A DNA stretch of 64,000 bases from Podocnemis expansa (lineage: Eukaryota; Chordata; Testudines; Podocnemididae). Where the stretch lies: contig ML682002.1 of assembly GCA_007922195.1 (NCBI GenBank), forward strand, positions 372,001 through 436,000. The letters are read 5' to 3'. Positions 1 to 11,003 of the stretch are shown piece by piece; positions within the stretch are counted from its first letter, which is position 1, and the number at the start of each line of letters is the position of its first letter. Under the pieces are notes generated by a model. The model made no database searches. It saw nothing but the letters and a program-made list of their open reading frames with translations, and was not told the DNA's origin. The position numbers and the translations under genes are program-made.

Positions 1-397
1 TGGTACGACACTGTGACTAGCTGATAGCTGGGGGTGTTGGGAAATGGAGGGGTGGTGTTAGGGAAATCCCTGGGGGTATCGCTGGCACTGGGCTTACGGG
101 GCTCGAGCCCTCAGTCTCAGCATCCAAGTTCTGGGTCTTTTCCCGGGCCCGCAGTGCTCCTGGACCCAGTATTGAGTCCTGACCACTGTTCCCTCTAAGC
201 TGTGCGCGTGTGCACATGCACACAGGTCATGAACTCTGTGCACACAACAAAATAAAGTGCGCACCAAAAAATTCAGTAGTGCTAATGTTGGTGCTCACAA
301 AGAAATGTTTTTGCATGCACAAAGAAATTGTCTGCACACACAGTCTACGAGTAATAAGAGGGAACATTGATGCTGACCCTAACTTTGAAAACCACTG
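1..397. mobile_element. hAT-like element, right part, host of a nested element
   Basis: The right terminus ttgaaaaccactg (385-397) is a hAT-type inverted end (reverse complement begins cagtggtttt) and abuts the 8-bp direct copy atctagag. The left end lies before the window. Bases 20-110 (gggggtgttgggaaatggagg, then tagggaaatccctggg) resemble blocks at about 11630-11720 and 53690-53790. A second element is inserted at 184-369. Confidence 0.6.
184..369. mobile_element. Nested hAT MITE, CACTGTTCCCT family
   Basis: Terminal inverted repeats cactgttccctcta and taagagggaacattg. Flanks gtcctgac (176-183) and atgctgac (370-377) agree at 6 of 8 positions. The body is rich in TGTGCAC-type words. The ends match those of the element at 63239-63730, so this is the same family, here as a 186-bp internally deleted copy. 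Confidence 0.8.
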
Positions 398-405
398 ATC
401 TAGAG

Positions 406-578
406 CAGCGGTTCTGACAGAGTGGGGGAGGACACATTGCCATGTTGCCACAGTGCTAAACCACACAGAGAGCTGGGGAGATGACTGGGTTAGGCATGGG
501 GCAGTGGGTTGGTGCATCCCACAGGGTCACACCATGACATCAGTTGCATCACAACCCACAAAAGGTTGCGAACCACTG
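406..578. mobile_element. hAT MITE, stacked array unit 2
   Basis: Ends cagcggttctgac and ggttgcgaaccactg. Flanks atctagag (398-405) and ctctagag (579-586), 7 of 8 identical. The preferred vertebrate hAT target, nTCTAGAn, is visible on both sides. Confidence 0.8.
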
Positions 579-586
579 CTCTAGAG

Positions 587-770
587 CAGCAGTTTGCAAC
601 CTTTTGCTGGCTGTGACACACTTGATGGCATAGCAGGCCCCCACAGGGTACAGCAGTTCACCCCCAGCCCTCTTCAGCCAAATTGAGCCGTCTGCCCAGC
701 TCTTTGTGACACATTTAGCACTGTGTGGCAGTGCAGTAATGTGTCTGGATGCAGGGGTTGAGAGAAACAG
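587..770. mobile_element. hAT MITE, stacked array unit 3
   Basis: Starts cagcagtttgcaacc directly after the target copy ctctagag (579-586); ends ggggttgagagaaacag before the copy atctagag (771-778). The right TIR is diverged but the direct copies fix the borders. Confidence 0.7.
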
Positions 771-778
771 ATCTAGAG

Positions 779-1203
779 CAGCAGTTCTCAATGTTGTCAT
801 GTCATGGTACAGTTGGTGGTGTGCTCAGGATGCCCCTGCTACTGAATAAAATTTGCGGCCACTGCCACAAGTGTTGGCAGCTGTTCAAGCCCCTGCAGTT
901 CCCGTTGCCAGAAAAAAAGCACCACCACTGTAATTGCCCGAGGCAGCTCAAATCCTTGCCGTGCCTGAAGCTTGCTGCTGCTGGAAAAAAGCCTCACCAC
1001 CATCAACAGTGGCTCAAACCCCCACAGCCCTCCTGGTGCGAAACCTCAACTGCTGGAAGAAACCACCTGCCACTGAAGAAAACCCAGCTAGGGGAGCTGA
1101 GTTGGGGCAGTTTTCTTTCTGCAGTGGAGTGGCTCCTGTCTACATGCTCAGCCGAGTGCTATGACACGCTGATGTGTCATGATGCAGTGGTTGAGAACTG
1201 CTG
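779..1203. mobile_element. hAT element, stacked array unit 4
   Basis: Starts cagcagttctcaa after atctagag (771-778), ends ggttgagaactgctg before atctacca (1204-1211; diverged copy, 5 of 8). TIRs are 12-13 bp. Inside are imperfect repeats of a ctgctggaa-a-agcc(a/t)ccacca word; the long open frame across 749-1204 is a by-product of these repeats and is not a gene. Confidence 0.75.
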
Positions 1204-1211
1204 ATCTACCA

Positions 1212-2141
1212 TCCCTGATAGGTATTTGTCTAGCCAGCTTTTAAAATTCTCCAGTGACCTAGATTTCATGCAGGGTTTGCAGAGTAAACTGATAAAATTG
1301 GCTTGTCCCAGCCATCTTGGGATGGGTAGCATCTCTAAATGATCTTACTGGTTCTTTTAATTTCTTTCTTTTGCAATGTTTCAGTGCCTGTTGGGAAATT
1401 CTCAGTGTCATTGCCACTTCACTAAGAAATTTAGTCTGAGGTCACCACCTTCTAGTTTGGTTCTCTATTTTGCCATTCTTCACTTTACAAACGAAGTTCT
1501 TAGTAAAGTTGTTAGTCTCTTCACTGCTGGTATCTGCGTTGACACAATAATTTAGAAGGGGCACATTCTTTCAGTTAGTCTGGATAAAGGCAGGTCGTTA
1601 ACACAGGTAGGTGCGTGAAATGTAAAGTATATAACTTCTCAAAATGCTCCGCAGATAGCTGAGGAATGGAAAAATGTTTTTATCCATGCCCAAGGATGTC
1701 AGGAAATCCCTAAATCTCACACAAGTTTTATTATTTAATGTTCCTTGCCTACTTTCCAATTCCATTGGAGGCAGAGGGAAAAGGAATATGCAATAAAGCT
1801 CCTGCAGTTAAACTTCTGTATTGGGACAGTCTTTTTAAATCACTAATTTCAATTTAACACAGTGGTTGATTCCAGTATATTAGAAGTTGGTGGGGTTGAC
1901 TTTCATGTAAAGCAAATGTATGGTATGTCACTCGATTATTAGCTGTTGTTTCATGTGACTGTCAAGATTAATGGGTCATCTTCGTTCCTCCAGTTAAATG
2001 CCCTGGTAAGCTTTACTGGAACATCTCTGTGTTAGCCCCAGTGGGAAGATGTTAGCAAAGGGTGGGGACAACACTGTTAGCCAAGTCTCTCTTCACACGT
2101 CTTACTTATTTGAACTTGAAAATGTTTGTGCTCATTAATGG
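1212..2141. other. AT-rich sequence without recognised features
   Basis: Upstream flank or 5' intron of the host gene. No exon, repeat terminus or regulatory site was recognised. Confidence 0.6.
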
Positions 2142-2155
2142 CATCCTGTAACAGA

Positions 2156-2270
2156 ACAAAAAACAACAAGCAGTTGGGTGGCACTTTAAGACTAACAGAT
2201 TTAGTGCCACACAACTGCTTGTTGTTTTTTTACTGGACTAGACAAACACGGCTATTCCTTTGGAAATTGA
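2156..2270 (-). mobile_element. Short fold-back retroposon (TTCCAAAGG family), hairpin form
   Basis: Bounded by 14-bp direct copies catcctgtaacaga (2142-2155) and catcctgtgacaga (2271-2284), one mismatch. Read on the minus strand it starts near ttccaaagg and the (g/t)tgttagtct sequence and ends in a T-rich tail. Bases 2157-2232 form a near-perfect hairpin: aacaacaagcagttg pairs with caactgcttgttgtt around a tggcact/agtgcca inner stem. It lacks the longer middle of other copies. Confidence 0.8.
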
Positions 2271-2284
2271 CATCCTGTGACAGA

Positions 2285-4683
2285 GCCAGTGTTAAATTTC
2301 TTGGCATTTTCTGGGGGACATCTTTTGTTGGTTTTAGTTTTATTATTTAGCTGATAGCAGTAAAAAATTCAAATTTTAGTCCTGTCAAGGCTAATAAACA
2401 TATATACTTCCAAATTAGGGAAATTTTGGTGTCATAGATATTGCCGCTTGCTTATTTCAAAATACGGACTGTCTGTGTAAGATGTAATTAAGAGATCTCT
2501 TTTTAAGAGAAGGAAGATTTGGCCAAAGGGAGAAATGAGCCAACATAGTGTTGTGTTCATACTACTTGTTTTGAATTCTGGCCTTCCACACCGTGGAGAG
2601 GGGTGGGGAGGACAGGAAGGAAGCTGCTTTAGGAGTAACTTGCTGAGGATGTGTGATTCACCAGTAGTAACACTGGAAGCAGTTACCACAGTAGGTCTGT
2701 AATTTTGGTCACTTTAAAAGGGCAGCTTAACTGGCACAGCGGGTTTTAGAATTGCACTGCGTCCTTTACTAAAGGGCTAAAGAAACTTGGGTGCCAGGTC
2801 ACCATGGTGACTGGGGTTTGAAGCTTGGCCCCTAGCTCTGCTGCATGTCCTCTGGCAAACAGAAATAAACTGCTGACATCTAGCTGGGAGCCAATTTTAT
2901 CAAGCCCTGCTTTACCCAGTATGTAAAGTTGCCTGTGTAGATTTAATGAAGTCCCTTTATATTTCTTTAATTACATGATCTCATTTGCTTAACTGTGCAT
3001 ACTTCAGTAATTTTTAGTGTTACATACTAAAGAAGGGTACATTTTCAAAAAAAGCCCTGCTACCCCTTGTGCAGATACTGAATTTAACTATTATGCGTAT
3101 TAGTAAAGTCAGTGGAACTACTTGTTATAGTAAAGTTAAGCATGCATAAGCATTTGCAGAATCAGGGCCTAGTACTATTGATTTTCAGTGAGACTTATGC
3201 TATGCTTACACTAGGAACAGTTTACTGATGTAGGAATACTGGTATGTTATATTCACAAAGCGTTCCTGGTGTGAAGGCAGTTATACCAGCTAGATAAGTT
3301 ATATCAGTGAAAGTGCAGCTTTGCCGGTATAGTTGCATCTACCCTGGGGACCTATGTTGGCTCACCTGTGTTGGCAGGGATCATTCCACTTCACATCCCC
3401 TGACCACAATAGCTGTGCCTGCAAAAACACGTTCCAAAGTTACTTACTGGTTTTTTTCACTATTTATTGGATTCCAAATCAAATGAATACTAGTGGTGAG
3501 AAAGTAAGTCAATTTACATGGTATGTTATCTCTCTGAGGACATAGAAAACTGTCATGTATGTTGTACAGCAATAAAAGCATCACTAGGTTAAATAGATGA
3601 TCCAGATTAGATTTTATTTAAAAGTTTTCCTTAGAAAGATTTGTTTTGCTTTTTCTTTCAGTGATGGAATAAATTTAAATATGTATATGGCAAGGTAACT
3701 GTTTAAATAAAATATGGTGTTGGTGTTTGTAATATTTTATTATTGGTTATGGGCACCAGCATATTCAATGCTATGCAAAAGACACAAGGTAAAAATGTCT
3801 TCTCTTGAAAGCTTCCAATTTGAGGATCCAATCCCCAAGCTGATTTCAGTTGTGACTGGGATATAAAAGATAGATGACAGCGCATTGGAAAACCATAATT
3901 TGAGGATGTTTAGGTTTTTTTCCCCCCTATTATGCTTTTGTTTTTAGATGGCGTGTTTGTTTGAGTCCAGGTGAATAAGATACTGTCTTTTATTTGACTA
4001 CCTTTTGTTGATGAATAAGACAAGCTTTTGTTCATGCACAGAGACTTTCTGCAGGTTTGTTTGTTTAATGCAATTGTGGAAATTCAATGAATTTAAGTGA
4101 TTCCTCTTGAATTTTCATGCATTTAATGAAATTAAATTATATACTTTGTGCTTCTGATATTGATGATGATGTACATTATGGAGCAGTACTGTATTAACAT
4201 TTTATGTTTTTCTAGGCAAGCATCTAGTACTGCTATGTTTTGCGCACACACAAAAATGTCCAATACAAGTAAAGGGAATCTATGAATTTCTCAAGATACA
4301 GACAAGGAAATGGATAGCAGAAGTGGTAATAGTTGAACTTGTCCTGGTCTAGAGTCCAGCATGTGTAAATGGCTCTGTGAATATTTATAACATAACTGAA
4401 AAGAACCTAATTTTTGTAGTACTTATGCAGAGCTACAAAAATAAATGTAAATTTTTTCTAGACAGATTTTTGAGAGAAGTGAAATCTTGAAAAAGTAGTT
4501 CACTTGCTGTAATTGCCTAATAACAATTCACACAACCTACCCTATTCCTTACTGTGATTTCTATATCTTTGATGAAGCCCCCAGCAATCTCCTATCTGCT
4601 TTCTAATGCTCAACTTTGAAGTTATGGCTTCTGTTACATTGAAACAAGATGCTGGCTTTTCTGGACTGTCTGGAGAGTAAACT
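2285..4683. other. Non-coding stretch with one possible MITE remnant
   Basis: AT-rich, no exon recognised. Bases 3196-3370 (cttacactaggaac, ttataccagctagataag, gccggtatagttgcat) look like a small palindromic DNA element, but its borders could not be fixed. Confidence 0.45.
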
Positions 4684-4870
4684 GTTGAGGAACAAACAAG
4701 GAGTCTAGTGGCACTTTTGAAGAACAACAAATTTATTTATTGCATGAGCTTTCATGGGATTTTTCTCTCACGAAAGCTCATGTGATAAATAAATTGTAGT
4801 CTTTAAAAGTGCCGCTAGCCTCTGGTTTGTTTTCCTAACTAGACCAACATGGCTACCTATTTGGAACTTG
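4684..4870 (-). mobile_element. Short fold-back retroposon copy
   Basis: The two arms meet at the hammerhead-like segment: gcatgagctttcatggga (4741-4758) opposes the plus-strand arm around 4769-4784 (acgaaagctcatgtga), followed by agtgcc and actagaccaacatggcta to tttggaa. A possible 8-bp direct flank (aggaacaa at 4688-4695 and 4882-4889) is weak. Confidence 0.65.
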
Positions 4871-5007
4871 CCATCATGGTAAGGAACAAGAGGCACTTTC
4901 TCTTCCTAGGGGCTGAGCGTACTGTTTCTGAAATGTTGTCAGCAAATGAAAAGTGAGATAATGCGACTTTGAATAAAGCAGTAGTGTTTTTATGTGTAAT
5001 ACACACA

Positions 5008-5308
5008 AACAAGGAGTCCTGTGGCACTTAAAGACTGACTTTTTTTTTTTTTTTTTGCATGAACTTTCATGGGAGAAAATCCAGCTTGTCAGATGCTTTG
5101 AAGATTGAGGGGGGGGGGAATAAATGCAGGGAATGGTAAATCATGGGAACAGGTCACACTGTAACAGCAAATCAAAACAGTTGTAAAGAGTCAAACGCTG
5201 GGGAACAGTACGCAGAGGGGGATGAGGTCAAATCAGCTGTTGTAATGAAGGAAAAATCCAATGTCCCTGGTTAAGTCCTGAAGCAGTGCAACCAAATTAT
5301 TGGCAGTG
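5008..5308 (-). mobile_element. Fold-back retroposon, single arm
   Basis: Begins aaacaaggagtcctgtgg and continues with cacttaaagactgac, a T run, the minus-strand hammerhead-like segment (5057-5096) and the family's middle (gcagggaatggtaaatcatg, aatcagctgttgtaatg) until the neighbouring hAT element. Only one arm is present. Confidence 0.65.
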
Positions 5309-5316
5309 GTGTAGAA

Positions 5317-5696
5317 CAATGGTTCCCAACTTTTTTCAGGCTGGGGACCCCTTTTCAACAAAAGATATCTTTGCGGCCCCCTGACTGATTATGTAATCTG
5401 GCCCGCGCAGGCAGACTCTGGCCCACACCACTTGGCGGCATCGCTGGGACAGCTGGCTAGCGGCACCACCACCACCCTGGCCAGCGCTGCTGGGGAGCCA
5501 AGCTGCAGCGGCTATGGCCCCTTGCCCTTGCCCTCCCAGGGAGCTGCTGTGGCCCCATCCTCCTGCTGGGATTCAGCCATGGGGGGGAGAGGCAGCCCTG
5601 TAGGGGAGCATTGGGGCTGCAGCTGGATTCCAGCCTTGGTAGGGAGAGGCTCCGCGGACCCCTGGGGGTCTCCAGACCCCAGGTTGGGAACCACTA
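5317..5696. mobile_element. hAT element with perfect 8-bp duplication
   Basis: TIRs caatggttcccaact and aggttgggaaccacta; identical flanks gtgtagaa at 5309-5316 and 5697-5704. The middle is GC-rich (ctgctgggattcagcc). No transposase, so non-autonomous. Open frames on both strands here follow base composition. Confidence 0.9.
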
Positions 5697-6079
5697 GTGT
5701 AGAATATATTGTTACAGAGTATTGGAAGTTGTGACTTTGTTGTTCACAGGTTGTCAGATCTGGCACACTGTTGTTTTGTATCAGCGTTATGTCAATAGAA
5801 GAATCCTATTTGTTCCTTTGACTGTCCGGGATTGAAATGAGCTGAATGCCCAGTGTGGAAGCATTGGCAGTGTAATAATCTGAACAGGAATATTGTTCAG
5901 TTTATAATGTATATTCTGATATAAACATTTTAAAATTAACCCTTAAAACTGTTAAAATAACTTGAAAGCATACAGCGGTTCATAGACGACCAGTTTGGGA
6001 GATAGACTTGGTGTCCTGTGCCTGTGGATGCAGGAGCTTGGAGTAGGGCCGAAGAATACACAAAGGAATGGTTCATTAG

Positions 6080-6300
6080 CTAGAATGCTAGCCCAGGCTT
6101 GGGAGACTTGGATTCAGTTACCTGCACCATAATGAACTTTTCTGTCTGACTTTGGGGAAATTACTTAGTTGTTTTGTGCCTCAGTTTCCTCATCTGTAAA
6201 ACAGAGTTAAGGATATATTACTGTCTAATATTTGTTGTGAAGATAAACACACAGAAGATCGTGAGCTGCTTAGATACTGTGATAAAAGGGGTCAGATAAA
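6080..6300 (+). mobile_element. MIR SINE fragment
   Basis: Contains the CORE-SINE hallmark gcctcagtttcctcatctgt then aaaac, preceded by the tRNA-derived part (ggattcagttacctgc) and a gaca/gactttgggg(a)aaatta block. Order and spacing match ancient amniote MIR. Confidence 0.8.
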
Positions 6301-6357
6301 AGTGACAGATGGCAATATACTAGACAAACCTGATTGAACTGACTTTAATTTGTTTGG

Positions 6358-7594
6358 TTCCAAAGGGGGCAGCCGTGTTAGTCTAGTAAAGCAAAAAAAA
6401 ACAAGGAGTCTCATGGCACTTAAAGACTAACAATTTACTTATCACATGAGCTTTTGTGGGAGAAAAATCCTACTTTGTCAGATGCTTTGAAGAGGGGGAA
6501 CTTACAGAATGGGATGAAAATAAATGCAGGGGAGTGTAAGACATGGAATCAGGTCATACTGCAACAGCAAATCAGAGCATTTGTAAAGATTCAAACTCTA
6601 GGAAACAGAGGGAGGGTGAAGTCGAATTACCTGTTATAATGTGAAAAGAATCCATAGTCCCGAATCAGTCCTGCTTTCTTTTCATGTTATAACTGGTATT
6701 TGACTTCATCCTCCTTTTATATGCTGTTTCCTAGAGTTTGAATCTTTACAAATGCTCTGATTTGCTGTTGCAGTATATCAGTAAGTTTGCAGATGACCCC
6801 AAGCTGGGCGGGAAACGGTAGACATGCTGGAGGGCAGGAACAGGATTCGAGGAGACCTAGACAAATTGGAGCAGTGGGCCAATGAGGTTCAACAAGGATA
6901 AGTGCAAAGTCCTGCACTTGGGATGGAAAAACCCCTTGCACTGCTACTGGCTGGGGAGCGATCAGCTAAGTAGCAGCACTGTAGAAAAGGACCTGGGGGT
7001 CATGGTGGCGGGGAAGCTGGGTATCAGTCAGCAGTGTGCTCTTGCTGCCAAAAAGGCCAATGGCATACTTGGCTGCATCAGAAGAAGTGTTGCCAGCAGA
7101 TGGAGGGATGTGATCATTCCCCTCTTTCAGCACTGGTGAGGCCGCATCTGGAATACTGTGTCCAGTTTTGGGCTCCCCACTACAAAAAGGATGTGGACAA
7201 GTTAGAAAGAGTCCGGTGGAGGGCAACAAAAATGATCAAGGGGCTGGAGCACAAGATCTATGAAGAGAGACGGAAGGAGCTAGGCTTATTTAGCCTTCAG
7301 AAGAGAAGACTGAGGGGGGATTTGATAGCAACCTTCAACTACTTGAAGAGATGCTCCAAGGATTGGTCTTGCTTTTTTGGCAGGGGGTTGGATTAGATGA
7401 CCTCATGAGATCCCTTCCAACCCTGTGATTCTATGACCCGATCCCATGTCTTACATTCCCCTGCATTTATTTTCATCCCATTCTGTAAGTTCCCCCTCTT
7501 CAAAGCATCTGAAGTGGGATTTTTCTCCCACAAAAGCTCATGTGATAAATAAATCTGTTAGTCCTTAAGTTCCACAGGACTCCTTGCTTTTTTT
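6358..7594 (+). mobile_element. Full fold-back retroposon interrupted by CR1
   Basis: Starts ttccaaagggggcagccgtg, has a left arm with caaggagtctcatgg and the minus-strand hammerhead-like segment (6446-6484), the gatgaaaataaatgcaggg middle, then the inverted right arm, ending ctccttgcttttttt. Direct flanks aatttgtttgg at 6347-6357 and 7595-7605 (11 bp, plus ambiguous Ts). The right arm is split at caaatgctctgatttgctgt-tgcagta by a CR1 insertion and resumes with tgacc near 7434. Confidence 0.8.
6776..7433 (+). mobile_element. 5'-truncated CR1 LINE
   Basis: Encodes the end of CR1 ORF2 in broken frames: [34 protein letters not shown], then the frame shifts to [20 protein letters not shown] and [20 protein letters not shown]. 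It ends with the CR1 3' terminus gatcccttccaaccctgtga and ttctatga. It lies inside a fold-back arm whose two halves still match across it, so it is younger than that copy. No clear target duplication, as usual for CR1. Confidence 0.9.
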
Positions 7595-7799
7595 AATTTG
7601 TTTGGGGTTCAGTGTATTAAAATGCAGTTGCATGTGTGTTAGTGTGAGATTGTATATAAATCCTGTCAAAGGGGGCCATATGCTGAAGTAATTCATTATC
7701 AGTCCTTTGAAGCCACCCCTGGAGAGAGTTGCATATACTATTTCAAACTTGATTCTCCAGGGACCAACAGACAAATAGATTTTTTTTAAATTTTAAACC

Positions 7800-10700
7800 A
7801 ACTTAGAGCTTTTTTGGTTTGATCCCACAAATGGACAGGACTCTTGGTTTCTGGAGGACACCAGTTACACTATGAAGAATGATGTTGAGAGGATCAGTGT
7901 AGACTGTGTGGCTCTGGGCAAAAGGATTGAGTTTGAGGTACAAGCTGTCTCCTCCATCCTCCCTGTTGAAGGAAAGAGCCAGGGTACAGATCATTAAATG
8001 CATAATTATGGAGAGGGTATCGGAGAGAGAGCTGTGGTTTCTTCGACCATGGTGTTTTGTTCCAGGACAAAAGATTACTAGAAGAGATGGGATCTGCCTA
8101 ACAAAGAAAGGGAAGACCATCTTTGCAGGCAGGCTGCTAACTTAGCGAGGAGGGCTTTAAATTAGGTGTGCTGGGGGACATAAGGCCTGGTGGGAAGTGG
8201 AGGACACCAGGAGGAAGTGCAAGAAGATAGGAGGAACAGAGGATGCTTCCTGATTCATGCTGAGAAAGTGGGGCAATTGGCTAAATGTCTTAGGTGCCTG
8301 TACATGAATGCCGGAGGCCTGGGAAAGAAGCAGGATGATTTGGAAGTCCTGGCATAGTCAAGGAACTATGATCTGATTGAAATAACTGAGACTTGGTGGT
8401 GTGACTTATGCAACTGGAGCACTCATGGGTGGTAAACTGTTCAGTAAGAACAGGCAGAGAAGAAAGCATGAAGGAGTTGTGCTGTATGTAAGAGAGCAAT
8501 GTAATTGTTCAGAGCTCCATTATGAAACTGGAGAAAAGTTTGAGTCTCTGGGTTAAGGTCAGAGGCAAGAGCAACAATGGTGATCTTGTGGTGGGCATCT
8601 GTTACAGATCAGAGCAGGAGGATGAGGTAGGCAAGGCTTTCTTCAGATAATTAGTGGAAGTATGCAGATCACAGTATTAGTTCTCATAGGGGGCTTCAGT
8701 CACCCTGACATTTTTCTGGAAGAGCAGTGCATCAGAGCACAAACAATCCAGGAATCTTTTGGAGAGTGTTGGGAACAACTCCCTGGTGCAAGTGCTGGAG
8801 GAACCTAGGAGGGGCTGTGCTCCTCTTGACCTGCTGCTCACAAACAGGGAAGAATTGGTAGGGCAAGTAGAAGTGGATGGTAACCTGGGAAGCAGAGATC
8901 ATGAGGTGGTAGAATTCAGGATCCAGACAAAAGGAAGACAGCATGATATGAACCCTGGACTTCAGAAAAGTGGACTTTGACTGTTTCAGGGAGCTGTTTC
9001 AGGCCCTAATCCCATTGGAGGCTAATATGAGGGGGAGAGGAGTCCAAGAGAGGTGCATGTATTTTAATGAAACCTTATTGAGGGCATAGAAACAAACCAT
9101 CCCACTGTGTAGAAAGAATAGCGAATATAGCAAATGACCAGACTGACTTAACAAGTATTTCCTGAGTGCAAACACAAAAAAGGCAGTTTTAGCAGACGTG
9201 GAAGCTTGGATGGACAGACAGCTAGGGAAGAATACAAAAATATTGCTTGAGCATGCAAGAGTGAAATCAGGTTGGGCAAAACGCAATTGGAGTTGCAGCT
9301 AGCAAGGCATGTGAAGGGTACCAGAAAAGGGTTCTGCAGCAGGGTTGGATAAATTTGCAGCCCAGCTAAGAGCCAGCCCAAAAAAAGAAGTTGTTTAACT
9401 GTGGCACGGAAAGGAACTCCCCACTGCTTTAGCAAAAAAGCTGATGCTGCCACTACTAGTTTTGGTGGTGTGAAAATGTCCCTTGCTGTCCCCTTCCCAC
9501 CTTTGCTAGCAGTTTTGGTGGCGCTGTGGTATGAAAAAGCTCCCCTCCACCAAAAAACCTCTCAGTGGCAGCAGTGAGGGTGGGGCAGTTGGCACAGCAG
9601 TGCTGCTGAAGGCACTGATGGCTTGTGGATTTTTGGGGTTTTTTTAGGTGCCAAAAGGTGTTCTGCTTACTAAGTACCACATCATAGCTGGGTGCCACAG
9701 TGAAATTTGTGGGTGCCATGATGACCTGGGGCCTGGGATTTGTCAAGCCCTGTTTTACCTGCATGTTAGTAAAAGGAAAGTGGTCAGGGAGAGTGTCAGC
9801 CCTTTACAGAATTGGGGAGGCCACCTGATGGCAGATGATATGGAAAAAGTTGAAGTGTTCAAGGTCCCCCATCTCCCCCAAGGGCAGCATCCAGACCACT
9901 GCACTGGCAGCACAGAACTGGGAGGAAGTGAGCGGCCCTCGGTGCTGAAAGAACAGGTTCAGGACTGTTCAGAAAGGTTGGGTGTACACAACGTATGCAA
10001 GAGTGCCAAGGGATTTGGCTGATGTAATTGCAGAGCTATTGGCCATTACATTTGAAAACTTGGTGATTGGGAGAGGTCCTGGACGATTGAAAAAGGGCAA
10101 ATATAGTGTCCATCTTGGGGTGGGGTGGGGGGGAAAGGAAGCAGCAGGAGCTGTGGAATTACAGATCAGTCACCCACAGCTCTGTTCCCTGAAAAAATCA
10201 TAGAGCAGGTCCTCAAGGAATCAACTTTGAGGCACTTAAAAGAGAGGAAGGTGATCAGGAACAGTCAGCATGGATTCACTAACGGGTCGGTCAGACATGA
10301 CTTGCTGATTGGCTCTGTGGATGTGGGGAAAGCTGTGGATGTGATACATTGTGCTTTTAGCAAGGCAGTTGATATGGTCTATTACGCTGTTCTTTATCGG
10401 CACGTTAAAGAAATATGGGCTGGATGAATGAACTACAAAATGGATAGAAAACTGGGTAGGTTATTGGGCTCCATGGGTAGTGATGAATGGCTTGGTGTCT
10501 AGTTGGCAGCTTGTTTCAAACACTGAGTGTATTCAACATCTTCTTTAAAGATCTGGAGAACGAGGTGGATTACACCTTCGGAAGTTTGCTGATGATGCTA
10601 AGATGGGGTGGGGGGAGTGGTTAGAGATGCTAGAGGACAGGGGTAGAATAGAGTGACTTAGACAAACTAGAGGATGGGGCCAAAAGAAATTTGATGAGCC
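7800..10700 (+). mobile_element. Degraded CR1 LINE ORF2 (endonuclease to RT)
   Basis: Frame fragments in order: endonuclease (DLIEITETWW near 8370, then VLYVREQCN near 8480), inter-domain (LEEPRRGCAPLDLLLTNREE at about 8800, DHEVVEFRI at 8900), RT (IIEQVLKESTLRHL at 10190, SQHGFTNG at 10265, HCAFSKAVDMV at 10350, KFADDAKMG near 10585). Many stops and frameshifts. It stops before the 3' UTR, abutting G/C-rich sequence. All catalytic motifs are decayed. Confidence 0.85.
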
Positions 10701-11003
10701 AGTTTTGTCCACACCTGCTGTAGACTTACTTCTGTTGAAAATAACACCAAAGGCAGGGAACTGTTTAGCTCAGAAACAGGGCCGTCTTTCTTTTGGGGGG
10801 GGGGGGGGGGGGGGGGACAGCCCCCCGCTCCCTGGTTCCACGGGGCCCCCCTGCGGCCCGCTGCTCCCCCCCCCCCCACCCACGCTGCCTTTGCCAACAA
10901 GCCAACGGCAAGAGATGGGGTGGGAGCATGGAGTCTGACCGTTGGGGCTGCCTGCCTTGCCCTTCCCCTCCCCCCGCCGGGTGCTTGGAGGCCCCCCATA
11001 GGC
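10701..11003. repeat. GC-rich block with long G run
   Basis: A G run at about 10795-10816 is followed by C-rich sequence (gctccccccccccccaccc). Glycine- and proline-rich open frames on both strands here are composition artefacts. Probably part of a transposon, unresolved. Confidence 0.5.

Noticed and set aside
749..1204. 150-codon open frame as a possible gene
   Set aside because: It lies wholly within stacked hAT elements and follows their internal repeats; no splice sites, domain or start context.
4688..4889. aggaacaa pair as a target duplication of the fold-back copy at 4684-4870
   Set aside because: The right copy is some 15 bases past the conserved tttggaa end, so chance is as likely.
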